In this document: in pieces, positions 21,858-29,518 of the stretch
Position numbering within the stretch: position 1 is the first letter of the stretch
Layout of the letters: each line of letters begins with the position of its first letter
Source: Streptomyces sp. NBC_01267
GTDB taxonomy: Bacteria; Actinomycetota; Actinomycetes; Streptomycetales; Streptomycetaceae
Length of the DNA: 64,000 bases
Assembly: GCF_036241575.1 (NCBI RefSeq)
Contig: NZ_CP108455.1
Location: 5,707,501-5,771,500 of the forward strand
Reading direction: 5' to 3'
Position numbers and translations under genes: made by a program
The notes under the pieces: model-generated
Databases searched by the model: none
What the model was told of the DNA's origin: nothing
The model's input: only the letters and a program-made list of their open reading frames with translations

Positions 21858-23441
21858 TCAGTGGCCGCGCTGGATCTCGAAGTGGTCGATGCGCTCGCCC
21901 GATTCGGCGAGTGCGCTGACCTTGAGCTTCGCCTGTCGGCCGGTCGTCACCTCCACCGCGAGGAACGAGTAGCCGGTGTACCGCACCCGGGACCACTCGA
22001 CGGTCTCGGTGGCCTTGGCGCCGCCCTTGACCCAGTGGTACGTGGGCACGCTCTCCTGCTCGTCGAGGTGTCCCTCGTAACTGTCGGGCGCCGGGAAGTC
22101 GTACAGCGACTTGCCCGCGCCGCCCGCCGTCACGTACACGATGCCGTCCCGCGTCGGGTCGGTCCGCTCGCCGATGGGGACCTTCCTGGCGACCTTGTTC
22201 CGCAGGATCGCGTCGGTGCGCTCGTACACGTGGTTGTGGCCGTTGATGACCAGGTCCACCTGGTGCTTCTCGAAGAGCGGTACCCACTCCTCGCGCACTC
22301 CGCCCTCCGAGGCGTGCGAGTTCGTCGTGGAGAACGCGCAGTGGTGGAAGAAGATCACGACGAAGTCGACGTCGTGGTTCTTCCGCAGTTCGCCGAGGCG
22401 CTTGTCGAGCCAGCGGGTCTGCTTGCCGCCGCTGATGCCGTAGTTGGCGGGGATCTCGTACGAGACGTCGTTGGCGTCCAGCGCGACGACGCCCACATTG
22501 CCGTGCACGAACGAGTACACGCCGGGCTGGTTCACCGGGTCCGGGCCGTTGTCGGGCAGGGTCCAGCGCGCGTTCTGGCCGCCGTAGCCGTCGGGCGAGT
22601 ACCAGGCTTCCATGTCGTGGTTGCCGGTGGTCACCATCCACGGCACGGTCTTCGCGACGGTCTCCGTCTGGGCCAGGAACTGGTCCCAGGTGCGCGCGTC
22701 GTACGTGTCGGTCTCCTGGCCGGAGCCCGACGGGTCGGCGTAGCAGATGTCACCCGCGTGCAGGTGGAACGACGGGTTCTGGCCCAGGATCAGCTGGTCG
22801 TTGCCGAGCGCGTGGTAGCTCACGCCCTGGTCGCCGAAGGCCGTGAAGGTGAATGACTCGGCCCGCGCGGGAGCGGTGGTGAAGGTGCCGAGCGTGCCCA
22901 GGTGGCGGCGGTCGGCCGGGTCGAAGCCGTCGTGCCCGACGCCGTAGTAGTACGTCGTCCCCGGCCGCAGCCGGTCCAGTCCGGCGTGGACGTAGAACTG
23001 CTCGGCGGCGGCGATCTTGCCGCCGTTCAGGCGGGGCGTGGTCAGGTGCCGCACCTCGGCGCTGATCTTCCGGCTCAGGTCCCAGGGGGCGGTGCCGATC
23101 CGGATGTACGGCCGCTTCACCGCGAAGGGGACCTGCCAGGAGACGCGCATCTGCGTCCTGGGGTCCGCTCCGTAGGCGAGGTGGCGGCCGAACGGTGCGA
23201 CCAGTGAACCGTCGACGGCGGGCGTGGAGTGAGCGGGCGTGGAAGGGGCGGGCCGGTGTGCGGGGGCCGCGTACGCGGCCGGGGCGCCCGCCGCGACGCC
23301 CGCCCCGGCGACGGCGGCGGTGGCGGCCGTCGTACGGAGAACTCCGCGGCGGGTGAGCTTGGTGCGCAGGTACTCGTGCTGCTCGGCCATGCTCATCCGG
23401 CCGGCGAGCTTCTCGGGGATACCGAAGCGAGGTGTGTCCAT
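21858..23441 (-). CDS. Tat-exported purple acid phosphatase-like metallophosphatase
   Basis: 527 residues from ATG 23441 (an alternative TTG lies 9 bases upstream). The twin-arginine signal is TRRGVLRTTAATAAVAGAGV. A fibronectin-like purple acid phosphatase N-domain (YGADPRTQMRVSWQVPF ... TYYYGVGHDG) is followed by the calcineurin-like metallophosphatase core: FGDQG, HAGDICYAD, TTGNHDMEAWY, FFHHCAFSTTNSH and NGHNHVYER. All metal-ligand motifs are intact. Expected to release phosphate from extracellular esters; regulation by phosphate is typical of such genes, but I did not find a clear PHO box. Confidence 0.93.
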   Translation of the reverse strand: MDTPRFGIPEKLAGRMSMAEQHEYLRTKLTRRGVLRTTAATAAVAGAGVAAGAPAAYAAPAHRPAPSTPAHSTPAVDGSLVAPFGRHLAYGADPRTQMRVSWQVPFAVKRPYIRIGTAPWDLSRKISAEVRHLTTPRLNGGKIAAAEQFYVHAGLDRLRPGTTYYYGVGHDGFDPADRRHLGTLGTFTTAPARAESFTFTAFGDQGVSYHALGNDQLILGQNPSFHLHAGDICYADPSGSGQETDTYDARTWDQFLAQTETVAKTVPWMVTTGNHDMEAWYSPDGYGGQNARWTLPDNGPDPVNQPGVYSFVHGNVGVVALDANDVSYEIPANYGISGGKQTRWLDKRLGELRKNHDVDFVVIFFHHCAFSTTNSHASEGGVREEWVPLFEKHQVDLVINGHNHVYERTDAILRNKVARKVPIGERTDPTRDGIVYVTAGGAGKSLYDFPAPDSYEGHLDEQESVPTYHWVKGGAKATETVEWSRVRYTGYSFLAVEVTTGRQAKLKVSALAESGERIDHFEIQRGH

Positions 23442-23569
23442 GGCGCACAAGGTGCCTGGCCCGTCTGGCGTGCTCTTCCCCTCCGGATGAACGACAGGCG
23501 TACAGCAGACGGGCTGTCCGGATAGTGGACGCTTATGTCATTACCTGGGACGCGCAGTAGGGTGCCGTC

Positions 23570-24610
23570 ATGTCTCGCAGCCTCAATCTCGCAGTGATCC
23601 CCGGTGACGGCATCGGCCAGGAAGTCGTGGCCCAGGGCCTCAAGGTCCTGAACGCGATCCTTCCTCAGGATGTGAAGCTGGAGACCAAGGAGTACGACCT
23701 CGGCGCCCAGCGCTGGCACCGCACCGGTGAAACCCTCCCGGACGCCGAGCTGGAGTCGCTCAAGCAGCACGACGCGATCCTGCTCGGTGCGATCGGCGAC
23801 CCCTCCGTGCCGTCGGGTGTCCTGGAGCGCGGTCTGCTCCTGAAGCTCCGTTTCGCCTTCGACCACTTCGTGAACCTCCGCCCCTCGAAGCTCTTCCCGA
23901 ACACGGCCACCCCGCTGGCCGGTCGCCCGGACATCGACTTCGTCGTCGTCCGGGAGGGCACCGAGGGTCCGTACACGGGCAACGGCGGCAGCCTCCGCAC
24001 CGGCACTCCGGCCGAGATCGCGACCGAGGTCAGCGTCAACACCGCGTACGGCGTCGAGCGCGTCGTGCGGGACGCCTTCGCCCGCGCCCAGGCGCGTCCG
24101 CGCAAGAAGCTGACGCTGGTGCACAAGAACAACGTCCTCGTGTACGCGGGCCACATGTGGAAGAACATCTTCGACAAGGTCGCCCAGGAGTTCCCGGACG
24201 TCACCACCGACTACCTGCACGTCGACGCCGCGACGATCTTCTTCGTCTCGCAGCCCGAGCGCTTCGACGTGATCGTCACCGACAACCTCTTCGGTGACAT
24301 CCTCACCGACCTCGCCGCTGCCGTGACCGGCGGCATCGGCCTGGCGGCTTCCGGCAACATCAACCCGGCGGGCACCTTCCCGTCGATGTTCGAGCCGGTG
24401 CACGGTTCGGCGCCCGACATCGCGGGCTCCGGCAAGGCCGACCCGACGGCCACGATCCTCTCGGTCGCCCTCCTCCTGCGTCACCTCGGCTTCGAGGCCG
24501 AGGCGGCCCGTATCGAGGACGCCGTCTCCGCGGACCTCGCGGAGCGCGACGGCACGTTCCGCACGACGGACGAGATCGGCGACGCGCTCGCGGTACGAGT
24601 AGCGGGCTGA
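23570..24610 (+). CDS. leuB: 3-isopropylmalate dehydrogenase
   Basis: Oxidative decarboxylation of 3-isopropylmalate in leucine synthesis, NAD-dependent. 346 residues. Motifs: [11 protein letters not shown], substrate arginines in [32 protein letters not shown], catalytic Lys in [12 protein letters not shown], and metal Asp in [29 protein letters not shown] marks the NAD site. A TAGGGT hexamer ends only 6 bases before the ATG; it may serve as ribosome site or as a -10 element with a very short leader. A strong terminator separates it from ilvE. Confidence 0.97.
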   Translation: MSRSLNLAVIPGDGIGQEVVAQGLKVLNAILPQDVKLETKEYDLGAQRWHRTGETLPDAELESLKQHDAILLGAIGDPSVPSGVLERGLLLKLRFAFDHFVNLRPSKLFPNTATPLAGRPDIDFVVVREGTEGPYTGNGGSLRTGTPAEIATEVSVNTAYGVERVVRDAFARAQARPRKKLTLVHKNNVLVYAGHMWKNIFDKVAQEFPDVTTDYLHVDAATIFFVSQPERFDVIVTDNLFGDILTDLAAAVTGGIGLAASGNINPAGTFPSMFEPVHGSAPDIAGSGKADPTATILSVALLLRHLGFEAEAARIEDAVSADLAERDGTFRTTDEIGDALAVRVAG

Positions 24611-24627
24611 CCCGTCGACTGATTCAT

Positions 24628-24664
24628 CACAGCCGCCGGGTCGCACAGACACCCGGCGGCTGTG
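24628..24664 (+). terminator. terminator after leuB
   Basis: A perfect 14-bp stem CACAGCCGCCGGGT / ACCCGGCGGCTGTG with a 9-base loop is followed by TTTT, 17 bases after the leuB stop. Confidence 0.92.
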
Positions 24665-24837
24665 TTTTGCGGTCCTCGGGTGCGACCATCGATTCCTGGA
24701 CCGCATTCACGCATTTCATCCACGGCAGACCACGCGCGATAATCGGACGTGGGGCCGCGGTATGAGGGGAAGCTCGGACGTCCTAGTAGTGGCGTGAGCG
24801 CGGTCCGTCACACACAACCGGTGAAGGACAACCACTC

Positions 24838-25926
24838 ATGACGACGCCTACGATCGAACTCAAGCCCACCTCCAGCCCGCTGTCCGACGCGGAGCGGGAG
24901 GCGATTCTGACCAACCCGGGGTTCGGCCGCCACTTCACCGACCACATGGTGACGATCAAGTGGACCGAGGGGCGGGGCTGGCACGACGGCCAGCTCGTCC
25001 CTTACGCGCCGCTGTCGATCGACCCGGCGAACATGACGCTGCACTACGCGCAGGAGATCTTCGAGGGTCTCAAGGCGTACCGCCAGCCCGACGGCTCCGT
25101 GGCCACCTTCCGCCCGGAGGCCAACGCCAAGCGCTTCCAGCGTTCCGCACACCGTCTCGCCATGGCCGAGCTGCCCGTCGAGACGTTCATCGCGGCCTGT
25201 GACGCGCTGGTCCAGCAGGACAAGGCATGGGTCCCCGCGCACGGCGGCGAGGAGTCCCTCTACCTGCGCCCGTTCATGATCGCGACCGAGGTCGGGCTGG
25301 GCGTGAAGCCCTCCAACGAGTACCTCTTCATCGTCATCGCCTCCCCGGCCGGCGCGTACTTCGAGGGTGGCGTCAAGCCGGTCTCGATCTGGCTGTCCGA
25401 GGACCGGGTCCGCGCCGTCCCCGGCGGTATGGGCGACGCCAAGACCGGCGGCAACTACGCCGCGTCCCTCCTCGCCCAGGCCGAGGCCGCCCAGCAGGGC
25501 TGCGACCAGGTCGCCTACCTCGACGCCGTCGAGCACAAGTGGGTCGAGGAACTGGGCGGCATGAACCTGTACTTCGTGTACGGGAACAAGATCGTCACCC
25601 CGGCGCTCACCGGCTCGCTGCTCGCGGGCGTCACCCGTGACTCGCTGCTCTCGGTCGCCCGCGACCTGGGGTACGAGTCCGAGGAGAGCCGCGTCTCCAT
25701 CGACCAGTGGCGCGCGGACACCGCGAACGGAACGCTCACCGAGGTCTTCGCCTGCGGCACGGCCGCGGTGATCACCCCCGTCGGCACGGTGAAGTCCAAC
25801 GGCGGCGAGTGGCAGCAGGGTTCGGGGGAGCCGGGCGAGGTCACGCTGAAGCTCCGGGCGGCGCTGCTGGACATCCAGCGGGGGATCGGCGAGGACCGGT
25901 ACGGCTGGATGCACCCGCTGGGCTGA
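24838..25926 (+). CDS. ilvE: branched-chain amino acid aminotransferase
   Basis: Final step of Ile/Val/Leu synthesis (and first of their breakdown), PLP-dependent fold type IV. 362 residues. Visible: LHYAQEIFEGLKAY, YLRPFMIATE, PLP lysine K202 in GGMGDAKTGGNYAASL, and VFACGTAAVITPVG near the phosphate cup. The start is ATG 24838. It has its own 167-base upstream region after the leuB terminator, in which GATAAT (24737-24742) could be a -10 element. Convergent with the amidase gene; a shared hairpin lies between them. Confidence 0.97.
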   Translation: MTTPTIELKPTSSPLSDAEREAILTNPGFGRHFTDHMVTIKWTEGRGWHDGQLVPYAPLSIDPANMTLHYAQEIFEGLKAYRQPDGSVATFRPEANAKRFQRSAHRLAMAELPVETFIAACDALVQQDKAWVPAHGGEESLYLRPFMIATEVGLGVKPSNEYLFIVIASPAGAYFEGGVKPVSIWLSEDRVRAVPGGMGDAKTGGNYAASLLAQAEAAQQGCDQVAYLDAVEHKWVEELGGMNLYFVYGNKIVTPALTGSLLAGVTRDSLLSVARDLGYESEESRVSIDQWRADTANGTLTEVFACGTAAVITPVGTVKSNGGEWQQGSGEPGEVTLKLRAALLDIQRGIGEDRYGWMHPLG

Positions 25927-26009
25927 CACCCGTGACCGGACCGTCGGAGGGGCTCCGTACCGCGTCCTTCTGACACCCGTGACCGGACCGTCGGAGGGGC
26001 TCCGTACCG
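25924..26009. repeat. tandem partial duplication covering one arm of the ilvE terminator
   Basis: A 38-39-base segment beginning TGACACCCGTGACCGGACCG occurs at 25924 and again at 25971, a 47-base offset, starting at the ilvE stop codon itself. Each copy includes the left arm (GTCGGAGGGGCTC) of the downstream hairpin, but only the second copy has a right arm next to it. Confidence 0.9.
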
Positions 26010-26022
26010 AGCCCCTCCGACG
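25989..26022. terminator. bidirectional terminator between ilvE and the amidase gene
   Basis: A perfect 14-bp stem CGTCGGAGGGGCTC / GAGCCCCTCCGACG with a 6-base loop lies between the convergent stop codons. Confidence 0.85.
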
Positions 26023-26043
26023 ACCGCGTACGGAGCAGGGGCC

Positions 26044-27228
26044 CTACCGCAGCGTCGCTTCGATCGCCGGGCCCCAGCCGAGCAGTTCCTCGTCCCGCCC
26101 GGCCGCGGCCACGCACTGCACACCGAGCGGCAGACCGTTCCCCGCCACCCCGGCCGGGACGTTCAGCGACGGCAGCCCCGCGTTGCTCCACGGCAGGGAC
26201 ATCACCGAACTTCCGGTCGTGGCCAGCCCCTTCGGCGCGGGACCCGTCGCCGACGGGGTGATCCACAGGTCGATGTCCGCCATCGCCGCCGCCATCCGGT
26301 CACGGAACGCCACCCGCTCCCGCTGCGCGCGTGCGTACTCCACCTCCGTGATGAGCTGCCCGGCGCGGATCGCCTGCGCCGTCTCGGGCCGGTACAGCTC
26401 GCCGTACTCCGCGAACCAGTCGGCGTGCGTGCGGGCCACCTCGTAGCGGTTCATCGTGAAGAGCTGGGCCCTGACCTGCTCGAAGTTGGTCATCACGGCG
26501 ATCCGCCGTACCAGGTGCCCGGCCGCTTCGAGCCGGTCCACCTGGATCCGGAAGGCGTCGAGCGCATCGGGTTCGGCGTGTTCCAGATAGGGGCCCTCCG
26601 GGATGCCCAGCACCGGGAGTTCCGTCGTGGGCACGGCAGGGCGCCAGTTGTCGCAGACCACCGCGGCGGCCGGAGCCAGGCCCGCCACATCCGCCGCGAA
26701 GAGCCCCAGGGTGTCGAAGCTCGGGGCGTTCGCGATGACGCCGTCGACAGGGATGCGCCCGTACGTCGGTTTGAAGGCGGCCACTCCGCAGTACGCGCCG
26801 GGCCGGATCACCGAGCCGACGGTCTGGGTCCCCACGGCCAGCGGAACCATTCCGGCGGCGACCGCCGCGGCCGAACCGCTGCTCGATCCGCCGGGTGTGT
26901 GCGCGAGGTTGTGCGGGTTGCGGGTCGGCCCCGGCGCCAGTACGGCGAACTCCGCCGTCACCGTCTTCCCCGCGACCACGGCTCCCGCCGCGCGCAGCCG
27001 GTCGACGACGGTGGCCTGCCGTCCGGCCAGTGCCTCCGGTGGGAGGGCCGAACCGGCCCTGGTGGGTAGGGTGTCGACCTGGATGATGTCCTTGATACCG
27101 ACCGGGACGCCGAACAGCGGCGGCCGGTCGGCGGGGTCGGGCCAGCGGGTGGTGACTGCGGCGGTCTCGGCCGCGATCCGTTCGGTGCGGGCCGGTTCGG
27201 GAACGAAAGCCTGTATCTCACGGTCCAT
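26044..27228 (-). CDS. amidase (amidase-signature family)
   Basis: 394 residues with the Ser-cisSer-Lys apparatus of amidase-signature hydrolases: catalytic Lys46 in GVPVGIKDIIQ, the Ser-rich loop TPGGSSSGSAAAVAAG (Ser115-117), and nucleophile Ser139 in GTQTVGSVIRPGAY. Family members hydrolyse amides, carbamoyl compounds (allophanate, ureides) or amidated peptides; the substrate cannot be read from sequence. It lies 11 bases downstream of an NCS1 nucleobase/hydantoin-type permease on the same strand and near urease and agmatine-deiminase genes. A role in salvaging amide or ureide nitrogen is inferred. Confidence 0.92.
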   Translation of the reverse strand: MDREIQAFVPEPARTERIAAETAAVTTRWPDPADRPPLFGVPVGIKDIIQVDTLPTRAGSALPPEALAGRQATVVDRLRAAGAVVAGKTVTAEFAVLAPGPTRNPHNLAHTPGGSSSGSAAAVAAGMVPLAVGTQTVGSVIRPGAYCGVAAFKPTYGRIPVDGVIANAPSFDTLGLFAADVAGLAPAAAVVCDNWRPAVPTTELPVLGIPEGPYLEHAEPDALDAFRIQVDRLEAAGHLVRRIAVMTNFEQVRAQLFTMNRYEVARTHADWFAEYGELYRPETAQAIRAGQLITEVEYARAQRERVAFRDRMAAAMADIDLWITPSATGPAPKGLATTGSSVMSLPWSNAGLPSLNVPAGVAGNGLPLGVQCVAAAGRDEELLGWGPAIEATLR

Positions 27229-27239
27229 GGGCCACGACG

Positions 27240-28697
27240 CTACAACTCCGCGAGCGCCCCGGTGGAGATCTCGGACGGGTCCGACTCATCCGCCAGGCTG
27301 TCCGGGTGGGCAGCGGCGTCGGGCGTGCGCGCGGTCAGGGCCGCGTAGACCAGCCCGCCGACCGCACCGGAGAACAGGAAGCTGCAGTCCACCCCGCCGG
27401 TGAGGTGCAGCAGCGGGCCCTCGTAGAAGGGGGTGGAGACCGCGGTCAGACCGACGGCCGCGCCGATGGCCCACGCCACCGCCGCCCGGAGGTTCCAGCC
27501 CGCGTTGTACCAGTAGATCCCGCCCCTGGACCGGCGGTTGAAGACCTGGAGGGCGTCCGGGTCGTACCGGCCGCCGCAGCGGACGTACCCGATGACGGTG
27601 ATGACGGCCCAGGGCGTGCCGACCGCGGTGAGCAGCAGGACGAACGAGGTCATCGCCGACTGCGCGTCCCAGGCGAAGTGGCCGACGAAGACGAAGACGG
27701 TGGAGACGGCGGCCACCACCAGGGTCGCCCGCGCGCGGGTGGCGCGCGGCAGGATGGCGTCCAGGTCCAGGCCCATCGAGTAGAGCATCAGCCCCGCGTT
27801 GCCCACCGAACCCGCGGAGGCGGCGAGCAGCAGCGGGACCAGGTACCAGCCGGGCGAGGCGGCGACGAGCGGTCCCGCGAAGTCGGCGGCGGAGCGGGCG
27901 GCGAGCGCGGTGTACGTGCCGAAGAGCTGGGGGACCAGCAGTCCGAGTATGAGGCCGAGACAGGTGGCGCCCAGGACCGCGCGGGAGCTGTGGCGCCGGG
28001 GCGAGACGTAGCGGGTGTAGTCCCCGAGCAGGGTGATGAAGGCGATGGGCCCGCTGAGCCCGGCGGCGACGGCCGAGAGGAACCAGGTGGGCCAGAAGGA
28101 GCCGAGCAGATACGCGGTGTGCGGCGCAGCGGCGGTGGTGAAGTCGGGGGCGTACGCGAGGAGTCCGAGCACCAGCAGGGCCGTCATGCCGACGGCGAGG
28201 GCCTTGCTGAGCCGCAGCAGCAGCCGGTATCCGAACACCGCTCCGACGACGGTGAGGGCGGCGATCAGCGCGTAGACGAGGGCGTGGATCCAGCCGTTGT
28301 CCGGCAGGCCGGTCAGCCGGTTCAGTGCCCCGATCATCACGTCACCGCCGACCCACAGGGTCAGTGCGGTGTAACCGAGCGAGAGCAGCAGGCCGACGAC
28401 CGAACCGATGAGCCTGCCGCGTACGCCGAACTGGGCGCCGCTCGACGTGGAGAGGTTGGTGCCGGTCCGCAGCGAGACCAGGGCGAGCGGCGCCGTGAGC
28501 AGCGTGCCGACGACGGTCCCGGCGACGACGGAGGTGACCGCCGGCCAGAGGCCGAGACCGAAGGAGACCGGCAGCCAGCCGAAGATGATCACGCCCAGGC
28601 AGAGGTTGGACCCCAGCAGGATGCTGATGAGGTCGCGTGGCCCGCTGGTGCGTTCCACGTCCGGGATGGTGTCGACTCCGCGCTGTTCGATCGGCAC
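27240..28697 (-). CDS. NCS1-family nucleobase/allantoin/hydantoin permease
   Basis: 485 residues with about 12 membrane helices. NCS1 features: GPRDLISILLGSNLCLGVII near the start and LSGPIAFITLLGDYTRYVSP in the middle. GTG 28697 is chosen: GGAGAGG lies upstream, and the preceding in-frame 32 codons are basic and lack a ribosome site. Imports a purine, pyrimidine, allantoin or hydantoin-like compound by cation symport (family knowledge). It sits 11 bases before the amidase, so transport and hydrolysis are probably coupled, and it is divergent from the urease genes. Confidence 0.93.
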   Translation of the reverse strand: MPIEQRGVDTIPDVERTSGPRDLISILLGSNLCLGVIIFGWLPVSFGLGLWPAVTSVVAGTVVGTLLTAPLALVSLRTGTNLSTSSGAQFGVRGRLIGSVVGLLLSLGYTALTLWVGGDVMIGALNRLTGLPDNGWIHALVYALIAALTVVGAVFGYRLLLRLSKALAVGMTALLVLGLLAYAPDFTTAAAPHTAYLLGSFWPTWFLSAVAAGLSGPIAFITLLGDYTRYVSPRRHSSRAVLGATCLGLILGLLVPQLFGTYTALAARSAADFAGPLVAASPGWYLVPLLLAASAGSVGNAGLMLYSMGLDLDAILPRATRARATLVVAAVSTVFVFVGHFAWDAQSAMTSFVLLLTAVGTPWAVITVIGYVRCGGRYDPDALQVFNRRSRGGIYWYNAGWNLRAAVAWAIGAAVGLTAVSTPFYEGPLLHLTGGVDCSFLFSGAVGGLVYAALTARTPDAAAHPDSLADESDPSEISTGALAEL

Positions 28698-28751
28698 GAG
28701 GTACCTCTCCGCTCGTCTTTTTGAGTGCCGCTCAATGTGCGGGATTCCGCT

Positions 28752-28763
28752 TTGACATGTCAA
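28752..28763. promoter_or_regulatory. palindrome in the permease/urease divergent promoter
   Basis: TTGACATGTCAA is a perfect 12-bp palindrome in an unusually A/T-rich (for this genome) 137-base divergent region. It may be an operator or may include a -35 TTGACA. The nearby regulator is TetR-type. Confidence 0.45.
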
Positions 28764-28795
28764 TGGATTCCGTTCTTTCTTTAACCGAAACATGA

Positions 28796-28816
28796 AGTTA
28801 GAGTGACGATCTAACT
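28796..28816. promoter_or_regulatory. inverted repeat upstream of ureAB
   Basis: AGTTAGA and TCTAACT, with a 7-base spacer, end 18 bases before the ureAB start. Candidate operator for the TetR-family protein encoded downstream. Confidence 0.5.
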
Positions 28817-28834
28817 CATGGAGGTGGGTGCGAC

Positions 28835-29518
28835 GTGAGACTGACCCCGACGGAACGCGACCGGCTGCTGCTCTTCGGCGCCGCGGAGCTGGCGCGGGCG
28901 CGCCGGGCGCGCGGACTGCTGCTCAATGTCCCCGAGGCGACCGCACTGATCGCCGACACCGTCTGCGAGGCGGCCCGGGACGGCCGGCGGCTCGCCGAGG
29001 CGATCGAGGCGGCCCGTGCGGTGCTCGGCCCCGGTGATGTGCTGCCCGGTGTCGCCGATGTCGTCACCGAGGTGCACGTCGAGGCCGTCTTCGACGACGG
29101 CTCGCGGCTCGCCGTGGTCGCCGACCCCATCGGCGGCGGCTCGCTGGGCGAGGACGCCCCCGGCGCGGTGCTGTCCGGGCCCGGCTACCCGGACCCCGTC
29201 CCCGAGGTGACGCTGACCGTACGGAACACCGCGTCCGTGCCGGTCAGCGTCACCTCGCACTTCCACTTCTTCGAGGCCAACCCCCGGCTGGACTTCGACC
29301 GGGCCGCCGGATACGGCAGGCGGCTGTGCGTGCCCGCGGGGTCGTCCGTGCGGTTCGGACCGGGGGAGAGCGCCGAGGTGCCACTGACCGCGATCGGCGG
29401 CGACCGGATCGCGATCGGTTTCGCCGGGCTGGTCGACGGACCGCTGGACGCGCCCGGCGCGAAGGAAGAGGCCCTGCGGCGCGCGGCGGCCTGCGGATAC
29501 CTGGGAGCCGGACGATGA
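28835..29518 (+). CDS. ureAB: urease gamma-beta fusion subunit
   Basis: 227 residues from GTG 28835 behind GGAGG. Residues ~1-100 match urease gamma (MRLTPTERDRLLLFGAAELA ... PEATALIADTVCEAARDG), and the remainder matches beta (VTLTVRNTASVPVSVTSHFHFFEANPRLDFDR is the conserved core, read here in two parts). Fused small subunits occur in several bacteria. It forms the non-catalytic part of the urease trimer. The stop overlaps the ureC start (ATGA), so the two are translationally coupled. No accessory genes ureD/E/F/G are present in the window; nickel insertion would have to rely on proteins encoded elsewhere. Confidence 0.93.
   Translation: MRLTPTERDRLLLFGAAELARARRARGLLLNVPEATALIADTVCEAARDGRRLAEAIEAARAVLGPGDVLPGVADVVTEVHVEAVFDDGSRLAVVADPIGGGSLGEDAPGAVLSGPGYPDPVPEVTLTVRNTASVPVSVTSHFHFFEANPRLDFDRAAGYGRRLCVPAGSSVRFGPGESAEVPLTAIGGDRIAIGFAGLVDGPLDAPGAKEEALRRAAACGYLGAGR

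Noticed and set aside
24671..24837. Leader peptide/attenuator for ilvE
   Set aside because: No short ORF with branched-chain codon runs and no terminator directly before ilvE; the hairpin at 24628 belongs to leuB.
28764..28816. GlnR box upstream of ureAB
   Set aside because: One GAAAC-like half-site is present, but the required GTnAC half-sites at 6-base spacing are not.
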